A stretch of DNA of 64,000 bases from Avena insularis (lineage: Eukaryota > Streptophyta > Magnoliopsida > Poales > Poaceae), in NCBI GenBank assembly GCA_023614405.1, contig CM042693.1, forward strand, positions 338,317,527 to 338,381,526. Direction: 5' to 3'. Every line of letters starts with the position of its first letter. The stretch's first letter is position 1. Positions 12,462 through 24,929 of the stretch are shown here, piece by piece. The position numbers and the translations under genes were made by a program. Under the pieces are notes generated by a model. That model did no database searches and was not told where the DNA came from. It saw only the letters and a program-made list of their open reading frames with translations.

Positions 12462-15400
12462 TATCACATCCCAAGATTTTCCTCCAAATCTTGTAATGTG
12501 AAAAATAAATAAACAAAATAAATAATTGTTGAATTTTAGGTGAAAAGAAACTTCTTTGTTTCTAATGGAAACTTAAAATCCCATCTTGAACAAACTTTAA
12601 AGTTTGAATCCAACAAAACTCAAATCAAGAGAACAATGCATTTCTCAATGAATGTATCTTGAAAATTTAAATACTTGGAAAAATAAATCCAAACCTCAAG
12701 CCCCTAATGGAATACAAATCATTTCCAAATTATCCGCTTAAGCTTTCTATGGATTTTGATCCATATAAAAAGTTTATCAACAAACATTCACAAATGATCA
12801 AGAAATGAAGCAATAGAAATGTTATTAAAACCCTATAAATTGGTTTCACTTCATGTTGAAAGCCATAAATAAAACTTATGACTTTATATAAGATAAGGAA
12901 TTGAATTCCCAAAGCTAATAAATCCCTTTATCTAAAATCCATACCAAAATGGTGAGCAAATAATCCTAAAGATATTTAAAAGGATAAAAAACTATTAAAT
13001 AAGATTTTACAAATTGGAATCACCAAGTTTGGATCTATAAGTAAAAAGATATGGATTTTATAAGATGAAGAAAGGAATATTGAAATGTGAGGATTACTTA
13101 AAGACCAAAATTAAACCTTGACTAATCCATTAAGCAAATGGAATGAATAGAATCCAAAATCCAAATAAAATAAAAGGATAAAGAATTTCCAAATAAAATA
13201 AAATGGCATTAACCATTCTATCCCTATTTTAAATAAAGACAAATTCTAATAAGAATAATTATATAATTCATGAGAAAATAGTATTTTCGAATTTACCCAA
13301 GTGAAGTAAAAGTTGTTTAATTCAATTTTAGTTAAGATTAAAGAAATCTTCCAAATAAACTTAGGGAATTAAAACTATATTTAATTCCATTGAAATAAAC
13401 AAATACCCAAATTCAAATAATTTATAAATCATATTGAATACTTTCCAAATAAATTCAAGATGAATTATTTGACACCTTATTAAGTAAAATAACAAAAAAC
13501 TTACTGAAAAGGTTTTTAGGAAGAATGAAATTTAAATAAGGATTAAAATACTTTAAGTCTTATATGAAATTAATGTAAAAGGCTCTAATTCTAAATAATT
13601 AAAGGACCCCAAAAGAATAAAATTATTTATTCTAAATTTGACTTCAGAATGTATTATTAACTTCAATGTTTGAATCCTCATAAAGTTGGAGAGAAATTTG
13701 AATTCAAATTGATGTTTGAAAATAATTAAACCAAATCAAAACAGATTATTAGAAATGTAGAAAAGAAAAACAATCAACAAAAAAAGTGAAAAGGAGCAGC
13801 TCCAGCCAGCTAGGCCCACTAAGCCCAACTCGCAGCTTCACCTACACCCCCTCGTCAAGCATTTTTCCACTCGGAACCTTACACCCGCAGAGACACCTCA
13901 CATCGCCCCCACCTATCTCTCTCTCTCTTCTCATCGCTAACCTGACCCTAGCACCATCGTCATCGCTCTTTCCTCCCCACGATGAACTCACCGTCAATCA
14001 AGCTTCTCGCAGTTGATTGTTTCATTGAATTCATTTAAATGACCAAGCAATTTCGCGACAACGCCTTTTCTTAATCGCCAAAGCATCTCCTCTCCATTTT
14101 CCTCAGTCGCTTCTTCACTCCTAGCGGCTGCCCCTCAGTCGCCACACTTCCCAGACTCGGTGACCGCCTTCTCGCTTCCCATTAGCCCACCAGTACCCGG
14201 CAGCCTCGCCGCCTCTTTTGCCTCTAATTCATACCAGCGATTCCCCACCTCCTGGAGAACCTCCCCTGTGAGGCCAGCCTCGAATTAGCGCGCTCACATG
14301 ATCCCCACCTCCTGAGAACTTCCCCGTAGCGCCAGCTCGTCTTCACGCTTCAGTAATCCTCAAGCAACGCACGACGCACTCACCACCGGCTAATGCCTCG
14401 CTTTCTCCGTCAAGCCTGCAAGAACCTGACCGCCTCTCTTTGTCCTTCACGCATCGCATCATCGCCATCGCCCTGGCGCATTTGACTCGCGGTTCTCCCA
14501 CCTCGTTTTGCAGCACGCCTCGTAGCCTCGGCCTGGCCGAATGCCTCGGGACTGCAAGACTCTCGGACGCCAGAGCAACTCCATGTAGGGAATTACCGAC
14601 ACCCATGTGCCTCAAGCCACCAAGACCACCTTGAGCTTCCTCCACGCCATCGCATGATCTCGGGTGAGCCACCACCTCTACTCTACCAATTCTTTGCTTC
14701 CTCTATCGCCAGCTCCGCCGCTTATCCGGACACGCACCATCGCCAGCCCGCCCATCTCGACCGCACCACTGCTGGCCACAGCTTCAGCGCGCCCATCTAT
14801 GATCGGAAGCTAGTGTGAGCCGTAGGATCTTGATCGTAGGCCTGCTAGATAACATGAGTTAAAGGGTAAAAGCCAGTTTCATGCCGCAAGGCGCGATGTA
14901 ACTTAAAATCCAACGGCCCTCAAAGCTATGCAGATCCGAATCTAACCGGGTACCAAATGTAATGGTCATAACCAAGACACGTGTCCTCGCCCCGCTTGAT
15001 TAAAAACAGATTTACCCATTCAGATGCTAGATTTTGTAAAAATCTATAACTTTTTAATCTACACGCCCAAATTTTGCAAATTCAGCAAGACAAGCCCCAG
15101 CTAACCATGCACTTTGTTTAGAAAAATGCTTCGCTTTTGTTTAATAAAACAACTCAAGTGAATGAATCACCGGTGGAAATGGAAGGAATGGTTTGTGTTG
15201 GCCGAAGTCTACAAGGCCCATTTCTATGGTTTACCTTGTGTAGTCATCACTTGTGGATGGCCACCAAGGAACAAAGCAGATTTGTGATGTCAAATGTTGA
15301 GAAGCTTCAAGTGCAGCCACTTGGCATTATGGGATCTAACCTGACTATATAGGTTGCAATAACTTAGCCAAATGGACAGCTTGGTGGTAGGGGAAAGATA

Positions 15401-16162
15401 GGTTGGAAACATGTTCATTCTCCTGGCTCTAAGGAAGGCTTCTAAAGATCATGTCTGGTGAAACCAAGTCTTGTGGGGAAAGTGCACCACCTCCTGCAGA
15501 GTGTAAAAAATCTAAGTACTTTAGCCATGTCCCCAAGAAGGACAATTTGAGCATCAAGACATGGAAGCTATCAAGAATCTCCTCATCCCAATTTCTAAGT
15601 TAAAACTTGTGGTTGAATACAAGGGTTGAAAGGATCACCAATTTCTATTGGGAGAGATGCTCTTTGGGAAATATTTTGTCAAGCAAAACTTAGTGTTTTC
15701 AAATGATAAGGAAAATCTATTTTGAGCAAAGCAAGCCTCAAGCTCCACTTTAGCCAAATGCATATAGAGATGATAGACTCCACTATACTCACCATAGTAT
15801 CACTTGCCAATACAATTCAAATGTATCAATTCCCCTTGTGGCATATAACTTGTTATGTTGCAGGTTTTTCATGTTTACAGTGAAGTTAATTGATTCGGAT
15901 TACAAGTCTACAACCAACATGCGTCTACCTCGTGGCACTTTTGGAAGATGAAGGACCCCATGCTATTAAAGTTATATTCTCGTCATTGACAACAGAGATA
16001 GCCAAATGAGCTTATGTAAGCATGGGCCAAATTATTTTATTCCTGGTTATAAAGTTGTATTATGACACCTTTTACCTTTCTTGGATATTACACCTTAACC
16101 GTGATGCTAGCATTGTAAAACACATTGTGGATCTCTACCTTATTAAAGGTTGGGAACCTGGG
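12462..16162. repeat. Solo LTR of the 4 kb LTR family (inverted relative to 31324-40950)
   Basis: This 3.7 kb block is the reverse complement of the LTRs at 31324-35317 and 37044-40950. Its left end (CACATCCCAAGATTTTCC then GTGAAAAATAAATAAAC) matches the complement of their right ends. Its right end (GCTAGCATTGTAAA..CTCTACCTTATTAAAGGTTGGGAACC, 16107-16157) matches the complement of their left ends. Middle landmarks also correspond, for example the GTTGAGAAGCTTCAAGTGCAGCCA region at 15297-15320. It is flanked by ATTTCC on both sides (12456-12461 and 16163-16168), consistent with a target-site duplication. No internal region is present, so it is a solo LTR made by recombination. The terminal TG/CA bases are mutated. 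Open frames inside, such as 13786-14016 and 14343-14675, are LTR sequence rather than genes. Confidence 0.8.
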
Positions 16163-16420
16163 ATTTCCGGACCTCTGATGCGCTCTCCTCAAGATAGCAT
16201 TTTTTTCCATCACTGGGTGTGGTATTCCTCCAGGCGAGCCACCTTAGACTTTTTTGGTGCTACTCTGGTATGTTCACCACCTCATTCACCACCGGTCCTA
16301 TCCCTCTTATCTTTGTTGATGCTACCTGTTTATGTTGCATTGCTGACCCGGATCTCGTGGGGTGTACTTCATGCGCGGTGCATTTTTTTCATGCAACTAT
16401 TGGGTGTCCTCTGGCGTGGT
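16163..16420 (+). repeat. Short tandem repeat, right of solo LTR
   Basis: This continues the field seen at 12300-12461: CCATCACTGGGTGTGG near 16211 and GCAACTATTGGGTGTCC near 16400 with CCT- and T-rich spacers. It begins with the right copy of ATTTCC. Overlapping open frames across this area (16022-16607, plus strand) are hydrophobic because of the pyrimidine-rich repeats and are not convincing genes. Confidence 0.4.
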
Positions 16421-17184
16421 TTTGCTTGGTGATGGCCTTCTTCGTGGTGCTCTTTCTAGGGATGCCTCTTCCCGCCTTTCTTTTATGTTTCCTCCCATCG
16501 TAAGTCTCTCGCTCGGGTTACCTGGCCATGGGTCACAACCACTTAGATTGGCCATCCATCAGGTCAACTCATGTTTTCTACACTTTCATCTTTATCATCA
16601 TGGCTAATTCCTCAAATTCTGTCCAATCGCTAATAGGTGCTGCAAGAATGGTAATAACTTCCCCTGCCTAGGCCTCCGACTCATCCTACCATCAATAGTA
16701 TCGACTAAATCAACTAAAGCAATCTCACTTCTATAGCCTTTTGCTATTGTAAGCAAAAAAATACTAAATGTTCTCTCCTGGAGGACCCCAACTCCAACCT
16801 TCTCATGTAACACTACTATCATTTCGTGAGCATTTGTACCACTTCAGGATCGACAATGTGCCAACAATTACATCAATGTCTGTCGAATTTAATTTTCTCT
16901 CGGGTGCAATCATATAATTTTGTAGTGAACTTCGGTACAATTCCATACAAAAGTGTAATTCTTTCCATCACTCAGATTCCTAGGTAGGACCAAACCCACC
17001 AAGAGGTTCAAGACGTGATCAAAGTCTGCATCTGCTGGGCTTGCTCATCAACAATAGGTTTTCGAAAATGTAGTCAGAGGTAGCACAATGAAATTCACCA
17101 TGGGTCTGAGGAGTAGGAGCCAGCGCCCAAGAAAGTAGTTCTGGAAATAGAAAAACAAGGTGGCCTTTGTGAACTTTAGTTTCC
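16421..17184. other. Intergenic sequence, nothing recognised
   Basis: No frame longer than about 80 codons and no domain is visible. The stretch lies between the repeat field around the solo LTR and the tandem array at 17185-17560 and may belong to the same decayed element. Confidence 0.35.
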
Positions 17185-17560
17185 ACAACATCAAGAGGGA
17201 TTGGGTTAGCAAAGGCTGAGCAACAACACTAGCACTTCAGTGGCAACAGCTTGGTGGCCTCTCGAAGCTTTTTAGTTCATGCAACACGTTACAGAGGGGA
17301 TTGGGTCAGAGGTAGGCTGAACAACACCAACAGATTCCATAATAGCTGGGCTACCTCTAAGACTTAGTGTGCGCAACACCAACAAGCGATTGGGTCAGTA
17401 GGCAGGCTGATAAAAAACACCCATTTTGCCAGATTCCACGCTAACAGCGGGTGGCCTCTCAAAGTCTTCAGTTTGCCCAATAGAATTCAGTGATTGGGTC
17501 AAGAGGTAATGGTACGAGCAACAACACTCAGTAGATTCCACAACAAAGTGGGTTAGTCTC
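17185..17560 (-). repeat. Degenerate tandem array, about 90-100 bp unit, four copies
   Basis: GATTGGGT(C/T)A followed by AG, GGCTGA.CAACA, AGATTCCA.AA, GGTGGCCTCT or GCTACCTCT and AAG.CTT recurs with starts near 17199, 17300, 17388 and 17492. On the minus strand the unit is partly open and encodes repeats of the type P-x-x-x-x-E-S-x-x-V-x-x-Q-P-x-x-D-P-I within the frame 17748-17395. This could be an array of protein repeats from a decayed gene or transposon, or a plain minisatellite. Confidence 0.5.
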
Positions 17561-18572
17561 CCTAAGCCCCGCTTATGCTTATGAATAGCGTAAGAGAGCT
17601 GTAGGTCAAGAGTAAATGCTGAGAAACAACAATGTAAGATTCCTACAAATGTATAGCATCTACCTGCATCCACAACAGTGGTTTTGCACTCACCAAGCAA
17701 AACAAGAACTCCTACGTAGGAGGCTTGCACTTCGTAACCATAACGCAATGATAGAGAACCACATTTTATTTAACAACAAATAAGCCGAGCTTCGTAGTCG
17801 CATCACCCTCGAGCTTTAGTTAGCAGGGCGACTAAGAGTGGAAGCGCTACCACATCCAAAGTATTCTACAATCTAGGAGAAACATTCGAGCCCCTGGACA
17901 CCATTTCTCTCAATAAACCCAATATCTGACTACTATGCTTTATAGTAACTCTTATCGGGTACAGCACCATCCATGACGCGCTTGAACCATGCAATTTGCG
18001 CTCTTGAATCGTGGGGAATGGCCACGGCAAGTATGATGCTAACAATGGGCAGCAAGTAGTAGGATGAAGGGCAAGGGCGGGTTAGCTCATCGGGCGGTGC
18101 GAGATGAGGGCTGCTTATCGTAGTGAGTCTAGATCGGTGTATCTTTGGTCGGTGCACTTGGACTTGCTCAAAGGACCAATGGGGCAAGTGCAAGGCACCG
18201 CGACCTTGCTGGAAACTCTTCTAGGATGCGGAATTCTATGGGGTAAGGAATGACTTAATCCTCCCCGCAGCCGGGGAAACAGATCCCCGGATGCTCGCCC
18301 GAGAGAGTCTATTTGTTTCTTGAGCCACCTTGAGAGTGAGGGGTTTCGGCTTCCCTACTTTAGTACCTTCAATGGTTTCTGGCCGGTTCGGTGGCGCTAT
18401 GATTATGCGATCAAAACTTCGGATCCGGGGCCACACAAAGCATCGAGCAAATTCGCCATTTTCGCACATGCAAGTATGTGGAGTGCTATATCAGATGTCG
18501 CCCTATTTCCTCAGGCCGGATCTGTCTCCATGGCCAGGTTTAGCCGCCGTAAGGGACAGGTAGTCTGATCAT
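17561..18572. other. Degenerate sequence, no gene recognised
   Basis: Frames on both strands (for example 18193-17933 minus, 18469-18236 minus, 18320-18568 plus) are 77-86 codons long and unassigned. From about 18300 the base composition becomes more GC-rich and approaches that of the coding fragment that follows, so part of this may be upstream exon or promoter of that unit. Confidence 0.3.
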
Positions 18573-18972
18573 ATGCAGGGCAAATCAAAGGTTGCAATCA
18601 AGACCGAGACCTCCTTTCTGGACCTGATGTTCAAGAAGGCCATGTCACGAGTGGAAGAAGGATGGTTCGGCGAGCGAAGTCTACACGATTCCACGGCGAC
18701 GTGTCGCCGCCAACGCAGACACCGCCGCCAGAGGAACAGTCGCACAATACTTCTCCGGACGCACCAAGCCTCACAAATGATCAGAGGATGGTCGTGGGAC
18801 GCTTAGATGTTGACGCGAGATCCGTGATGCGTCAAGCAAAGAGGGTTCCTGAAACCATCAACATTTCATTTAATGTTGGCTTGGCAGCCGACAGGCCATC
18901 GCCAATCGAGCCCAATTGGATGCAGCTCAAAGACACCTATAGTATGATGGGACAAGGCGGTTTCTTTCGGGT
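18573..18972 (+). pseudogene. Unidentified coding fragment, left half, interrupted by the retrotransposon nest
   Basis: A coding-like stretch begins in one frame (MFKKAMSRVEEGWFGERSL, about 18628-18684). It continues after an apparent frameshift near 18690-18720 in a second frame, which is open from 18662 to the junction and includes TPPPEEQSHNTSPDAP and later SPIEPNWMQLKDTYSMM. That frame is still open at 18972, where the Tekay-like LTR begins. Joining it to 51242 after removing the nest and one copy of the target duplication keeps the frame open through 51305 (TWNADDYIADPYRHGEAPGDN) up to a GTAAGT donor. I do not recognise the protein. It may be a host gene exon or an exon of an older DNA transposon. 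The internal frameshift suggests it is dead even without the insertion. Confidence 0.45.
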
Positions 18973-21900
18973 TGTCAATACCTGGATTTTAATCCTGCAT
19001 GCTTGTATTGCCATACACTCGCAATCTCTCCGGATTACCATTTAGGGAGACATAACAGATTGGTACCATAGTTCATCATCCATTACTAAACCATAATAAA
19101 GGTCTTACAAATAAAGCAATCTCATGATCCTGCATTTTAATAACAATCAACGCAGCAGTAATATATAATAATGGCATGGTCGAAGCTCCATATTCGTGGG
19201 TCACAGCAATAATGATGTGGAGGACGATCCTAGCCTTTGCATATACTTCTTGCCGGCCCATCATAATCGGTAGTCCCTCATAGTCTGGCCATGAGAATAA
19301 AGCTGTGGACAAAGCCATGAGTAATTTCTCTTAAGTACTCGCAGAACTATCACTAAGAAGTACAAAAGTAGTTCGAGTAGGAATCCTAAGCTTCAGGTTT
19401 ATTTGGCAAAAAGACAGGTTTATTTCATAAACGAACTAGAAAGTAAAGAAAAATTAGTTTAATGTTCTATAACACCTAAGTGGGAACTTAGTTTTTATGT
19501 GTTCACAACCTCGCTGTTGTGGTCAAAGTCAAAGTCATAGTTCATTTCACAAGTCATTTTGAAAACATCTGACGACGCAGTACAAAGAGTGGCCACTCCA
19601 AATGTACTATGACCAAGGGACGTGGCTATTCAATAGTTTGACACTTCTATGAGGTGGTATCGCTTTCACTACAACATTCGACACATCCATCTGTGGACAA
19701 CCCTAACTTCATCATACTTAGTATGCGGATAATCAATCCTAACCTTTCAATTACACCCCAGTATCAGGCACCCTCCCCTATGAGTTTGGCCTCCCAACCA
19801 TGACCATCTGTCATCTTGGGAACTGCTGTAGGTGGGGCATCACATTCACTAGGTAGCCTCAGCTCAACCTCTTCCGCAAGGGAACCCATACTAAGACATA
19901 TAAATTTCCAGTCAAGCTGCCTACCCAAATTGAAGTTAGGTTGTAACGTAAAATTGGAAATGGTACGATCCTCAACCCAACCATCAATTTTTTAAAAAGC
20001 CAGGTAAGGCTCATGCCTCAACTTTTTCATCATCAAATCTTCTTCTGTTCATAATCACACATGTCAAACATTTCAATATAAATGAATCTTCATTCGAAGG
20101 TTTTGCTAATCCTTTTCACCCAAGTATTCCCATCTTTAAAGTGATCAATCTGTTATGTCTTTAGCACTAGCCACTAAGTTGAGGGTATTCACTAATGAGG
20201 GGTGCTAATCAAGTGTGACTCATCCAAAATTCAGTCTCATGCCTTAGTATGAAATCTAGTCTCCCTTAACTACTTAGGCCTAGGTGCTTATTCTCTTTAT
20301 GCTATCTCTAATATCTTTCCAAACTCACAAAGCTAACTAACTAAAAGTAATAAAGAACTTTGCAACAATAAAATAATAAAGCTTGCAAGTAAACCCTGAA
20401 TTGGTATAATCAAGGCCTGCATAACCAAAGCATGCCTAATGCATCTTGCATAGGTTATCTTGCATAAACAACAATGCAAAGTTCTAGCTTGCAAGTGTTA
20501 GCTTGTAGTTATAGGAACTTGCAAAAGTGTTAGTTTGCATTAGATAGCTTGCCTCTGATTGGTGTAGTGGTTGAAGTTTTCTTCTTCGTCAGAGTACCTC
20601 CTCCTCCTCATAGCCTTGGTCGGTAATAGCGCCTATAAATGAATACGAGGTGCCACAATCACCAAACAATACTTAACTATCTCTATTTGTCACACAAAAA
20701 GTTCACAACTAGATGATCTAGCATCACCACAACAATAATCATAATGAAATAAAGACCTAGTCTTATTTATTTTATTTTTGGAAAAGTAATTTCTACCCGA
20801 CCTAAAATACTTAAGATTTAATATTCTCCAATTAAAATATTGGATCATGCTTGATATGCTGCCATCACCACATATTATAATTTTGGGGATGTGATTTAAA
20901 GTGGTATTGCGCTCTCTTATAAAGTTTAAAATTACTATTTTATACAATTGAAAGTGACTAGAAATGCCTATATAGCATTCTTTTAGTACTAGTCCAAGAT
21001 CTACTACATGTAAACCTAAATATTTTTACATATTGTTGCAAAGATCTTGTTAAATGTGATTTTTGAGGAGTTGGGAATCAACTCAAAAGCATTTATGGTT
21101 GATTTTGAAAAATGCTTGAATGTGAAAAGTCTCGTTTTATTATTTTCATTATAGAAAGATCTATACTCAATGGTTTGAATCCAACGGGCTTGGATTTATA
21201 ATTTCAATATCTTTCATCAAAATTGGAATCATGCAATTTGGATCAGTGAACTTTGAATTGATTTTTGAATCTAATCGGGCGATGAACTAGAGTTTAACTA
21301 AATGGAAAATATTCATTTGAACTGCAGGTTAATGCTGGAAAGGAAATGGGCCGCCTATTTGAACTCAGGCGCTGCGAAAGGAAATGTCAGCCAAATGCAA
21401 TAACGCAATAACGATCAAAGTGGGGCTGCTGCGGGGTCCAGCGCGCTGCCGACGGGGGCGCTTAACCGCAAAGCGTATGTTTCAATTCCAGGTCGGGCGA
21501 TTATAACAAGATCGGCAGATGTGGTTCGGTCGCTCGCTAACAACTCCTGGCGAGACCGAACCGTAACGGGCACGGTGGGCATGACGCTGGTCACCCAGGC
21601 TCGGTGTAGGGTTCGCTGCGAAGGGCGAACGGGCGTTGTCGATTATGGAGGTTCGAACGGTGATCGTGGCGCCTCTCGGGTGGCTCCAATTGGCACCACT
21701 TCGCCTCCTCCCTTCTGCAACAGGGCGTGACTCGCTAGCAATTCGTGGGCTGGTTCTTGCCTTGCCCAGGAAGCGGCCGTGGTGGTTTCCGGGAGAGAGG
21801 GGCATGAATATGGTGTGGAAGACTTGAGGCGTAGGGTGGCCTTTATTTATGCACCGCAAGAGGGGAAGCGCTGGATGGTTCCGCTTGTCGGGTGACGATG

Positions 21901-23162
21901 ATAATAGCGTTAACGACATGAACAGGGCGAGAACAAAAGGCGGCGTCTCCTGAACAACATCATCACATGTGCTTAAAGCGCGCAGTATCGGGGCGTTGAT
22001 GATGGCTCGGGCGTGGTCCGCGTTTCCTCGCGTGGAAATGGCGGCGCTACCAGACAACGTATCGGGGCTACCGGTCGTGCGGTATGGCGAATGTGGTTCG
22101 GTTCGAGAGGTAGATGGGACTGGGCGTACTCGTGATGTATGCGGCAGTTGTGTAAGGCGTGGCAAAGCGGGCGGTGCTTGTCGGCCGGGGTAGTGTTTCT
22201 AGCACGCCTCGCATGGTTGCTGCAGTAGAACTGGGCGCTGCTTCTTGCGGCCCATGGCTCGCTTCAAGTGTCAAGGGGTTGATTGTGGGTGGTATATGGA
22301 CAAGGGCCTGTCTCCCTAGGGGACATCATCATGGACTCTGGCATGGTGCTTCCCTCCTCAAGGGTCTGTCCATCATCGACTCTGGCAAGGGTTCTCGGTG
22401 CGCGTTACCGGTGCAATGGTGAAGAGGGTGTTTTCAATGCGATATGCTAGGCACTAGGGGTGACAAGTGTGAGTGAAATGGGGAACCTGGAGACAATGCA
22501 TTGATCAAGAAACAGTAGAAGTTAGGGTAAGTTTTGATTTGTGCCTCACAAGGGGTGTTTGATGAAATGGCCGCATGAATTCAAAGTTGAATTTTGAATG
22601 AATTCTTGGGTGAGTGGTCCTCGATCTATAAGCTTGGTAGTCTCCTGCTTCTTGGTCAGTTTGTCAAGGTGAATTGATTTGGTTGGTATTTCAGAGAAAT
22701 GGTGATCTTAGTACCTGCCACATGATTCAATTTTGAATTGTCCTTTAAAGTAGATTTTTGGAATTTGTTTCTTATTGGTTTGTAAAGTGGATCTCGGGTT
22801 CACTTTTACTTGGTCTATAAGGTGAATAGAATGTTTTTGCTTTCTCGTCAGAAATATTTTACTAGAACACTCAAAGTGGTCTAGTGGTTAACTTCTGGGT
22901 CAAAATGACCATTTGCTTATATTTTAGAGTATTTATTTTCTTTTTATTTGATTCTGCTTGGAAATGATCTAGATGATGTAGTTTTCATCTTAAACCAACT
23001 CCTTAGCATTCATAGTAATGAACATGGAAATTTCAATCATAAATGCATTGAATCACAATAACACATGCATTCATATTAGTTTCTTTAATAATAAATGTTT
23101 TGTTAACCCTAAACTTGGGTGATTAGAACTTGATAATCTTACTAATATTTTGAGGTGTTACA
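18973..23162 (-). repeat. Tekay-like element, 3' LTR (uninterrupted, 4.19 kb)
   Basis: This LTR aligns collinearly with 29175-31323, 40956-42417 and 50583-51236. Landmarks include TGTCAAxACCxGGATTTTTAATCCTGCAT at the left end, AAGGAACCCATACTAAGACA (about 19883 against 30100), the GC-rich block at 21340-22480 (against 41440-42417), and the right end GATTAGAACTTGATAATCTT..GAGGTGTTACA. It contains a 227-codon minus-strand open frame (22165-21482) in the GC-rich block. The corresponding frame in the other LTR is broken and short, so I treat it as chance. Confidence 0.85.
21841..21850 (-). promoter_or_regulatory. Decayed LTR TATA box (minus strand)
   Basis: The minus-strand sequence GCATAAATAAAGGCCACC occupies the position where the other LTR has TATAAATAGAGGCCACC (41835-41843). 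One changed base spoils the TATA consensus here. This is the 3' LTR, so it would not drive the element's own transcription. Confidence 0.5.
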
Positions 23163-23178
23163 AACCTTTCCCTCCTTA
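23163..23178 (-). promoter_or_regulatory. Polypurine tract of the Tekay-like element
   Basis: The plus strand reads AACCTTTCCCTCCTTA directly after the LTR end, so the minus strand has TAAGGAGGGAAAGGTT immediately before the 3' LTR. That is the expected position and composition for the plus-strand primer of reverse transcription. Confidence 0.65.
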
Positions 23179-23239
23179 AACAAAATCTTGTCCTTTAGAT
23201 TTAAGAAAAGAAAACTAGGAACTAAAGAGATCTGAAAAC

Positions 23240-24700
23240 TCAGTCCCTAATGTGTAAATCTTTCTTTGTCTCCCAAATAGCTTCTTCTTTCCAAAAAGAT
23301 GGTTACTCCAATCGATCTTGGGAGAAACTTGATACTCCCGGTTCCCGTAGTTCTGAAGGCTTCTTCCAAAAAATTACTTAATGGGTACTTCATGATAAGT
23401 TAGGTCCTGATTGAAAGCTTATGGTTTCGTGGATCAATATTCTTGAAAACTTCGGTCTTCCAAAACTTTCTAGGTATTTGTAAGTTAACGAGAATGGAAC
23501 ACATCATGCATCGCTCATATCTCGCGCCCTAAGTTGATATGATACTTCTCTGCCATTCAAAATCTTGAAAGGGTCCAATATATCTGGGGGGCAAGCTTTC
23601 CTTTGAGTTGGAAACACACCCAAGATTCCTTTCTAAGGTTGATACTTTCAGACACACAAAATCTTTTGATGCTTAAGGCTAGGGTCTGGACGCCTCTTTG
23701 TTAGTATAATCTTTGTCTAGATTGGGAGGTCTTAAGGTGCTAAAAATCTTGTGAACTTTCTCTTCGGCTTATTCTTTAGATGTTGGGTCCAAAACCGACT
23801 TCTCCTACTTCGACCAATTTGCAAGGTACGAGACTTCCTTCCATACATAACTCAAATGGGGCCATTTGCAAACTGGCTTAGTAATCAAGTGATGTAAGCG
23901 AGAATTTCAAGTAAAGTCGACAATCTTCCCATTTAGATCCATATTCCAACACAAGCTCCTCCAAACATATCTTTGAGTATATGGTTTACTCGCCCGCTTG
24001 TCCATCAACTCAAGGGTGATAAGCTAAGTTGAAATCCAGCTTCAGTTCTAACCTTCTTAGACTTTCTTCCAAAAATCTTGAGTTAAACCGGGTTCCTTTG
24101 ATCTCATTACAATGTTCTTGGGGATCGGGCATAACCGGAACTATCCTAGCAATGTATAGCTCTGCTTAGCTCGAACTCCCAGTAGGTGGTCTCGACTGCA
24201 AGAAATGCCGGCTAATGGATGCTTCATATCCACTATGACCCAAATAGAGTCATTTCCTACTAGATGTAGTCAAACCGGTGATAACATCCATTCCAACCTA
24301 ATCCCATTTCTTATTCTAGGATCAGCAATACAGTTAAATAGAACCTCGTGGGTCTCTGATGTCCCGCTTTGACTTCCTCGACAGATATCACATTTGGCTA
24401 TGTAGCTTCCGATTTCTTCTCTATCTTGTGCCACCAAAATTTCTCTTAAACTCTGACATATTCCTCTGCTCCTCCCGGGTTGATAGAATAAAGAGTATCA
24501 TGCGCTTTCATGCAAAAATAGCTTGTTTCAACTCTGAATCTTCTAGCACATGGTGATTCTTCCTTGTACCACAAAAACTCCCTTCTTTCATCTTCTGGTG
24601 AACCGGCACCTTCCCCGCACTGACATTTATCGACGCTTGATTCCATTGATACTAGCATTTCTTTTCACGCTTCCTTGATCTGATCTTATAAAGGTGGGTT
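23240..24700 (-). pseudogene. Integrase and C-terminal region of the Tekay-like element
   Basis: Broken minus-strand frames carry integrase landmarks in order. An AHDTLYSINPGG segment near 24512-24470 belongs to the HHCC zinc-binding domain, followed by FWWHK. The catalytic core tail appears as LAYHP.VDGQ near 24040-23990, equivalent to the AYHPQTDGQ motif that precedes the catalytic glutamate. A C-terminal MHDVFH..QL motif near 23500 is typical of gypsy integrases. Beyond it, VLEDRSFQEY and HEVPIK (about 23470-23390) lie where Tekay-clade elements have a chromodomain. More than ten stops or frameshifts are present. The role would have been insertion of the cDNA into chromatin. Confidence 0.7.
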
Positions 24701-24929
24701 GAAGTTCTATGATAGCCCAAAATCCTTCACTAACTAGCTCCATTCTAAAAAATTTTCCATATCCTCATACACAAACCTTGGCTGGTATTCTTTTATCATG
24801 AAGTTCAATCTTATTAACGCAATCTTTTAAGAGCATCTCAAGTAGTTACATTGGCTTTGTTGGTGGATAGTGATTTAATCAAGGTCATAGTCCTTGATTA
24901 AATCTATCCATCTCTATTTGCCTCTATAT

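Noticed and set aside
11760..12496. Plus-strand histidine- and serine-rich frames
   Set aside because: The minus strand of the same stretch reads as the more plausible transposase-like remnant, and the plus frames overlap in several phases and run into the solo LTR.
15137..15352. 71-codon frame with a counterpart at 32312-32118
   Set aside because: The resemblance is due to both lying in LTRs of one family. They are on corresponding strands of homologous DNA and both are short and truncated.
16022..16607. Overlapping hydrophobic plus-strand frames resembling a membrane protein
   Set aside because: The hydrophobicity comes from pyrimidine-rich short repeats, the three frames overlap each other, and they cross the solo LTR border at 16162.
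21482..22165. 227-codon minus-strand open frame
   Set aside because: It lies wholly in the GC-rich promoter part of an LTR, the equivalent frame in the sister LTR is broken and short, and no domain is visible. GC-rich sequence with few stops explains it.
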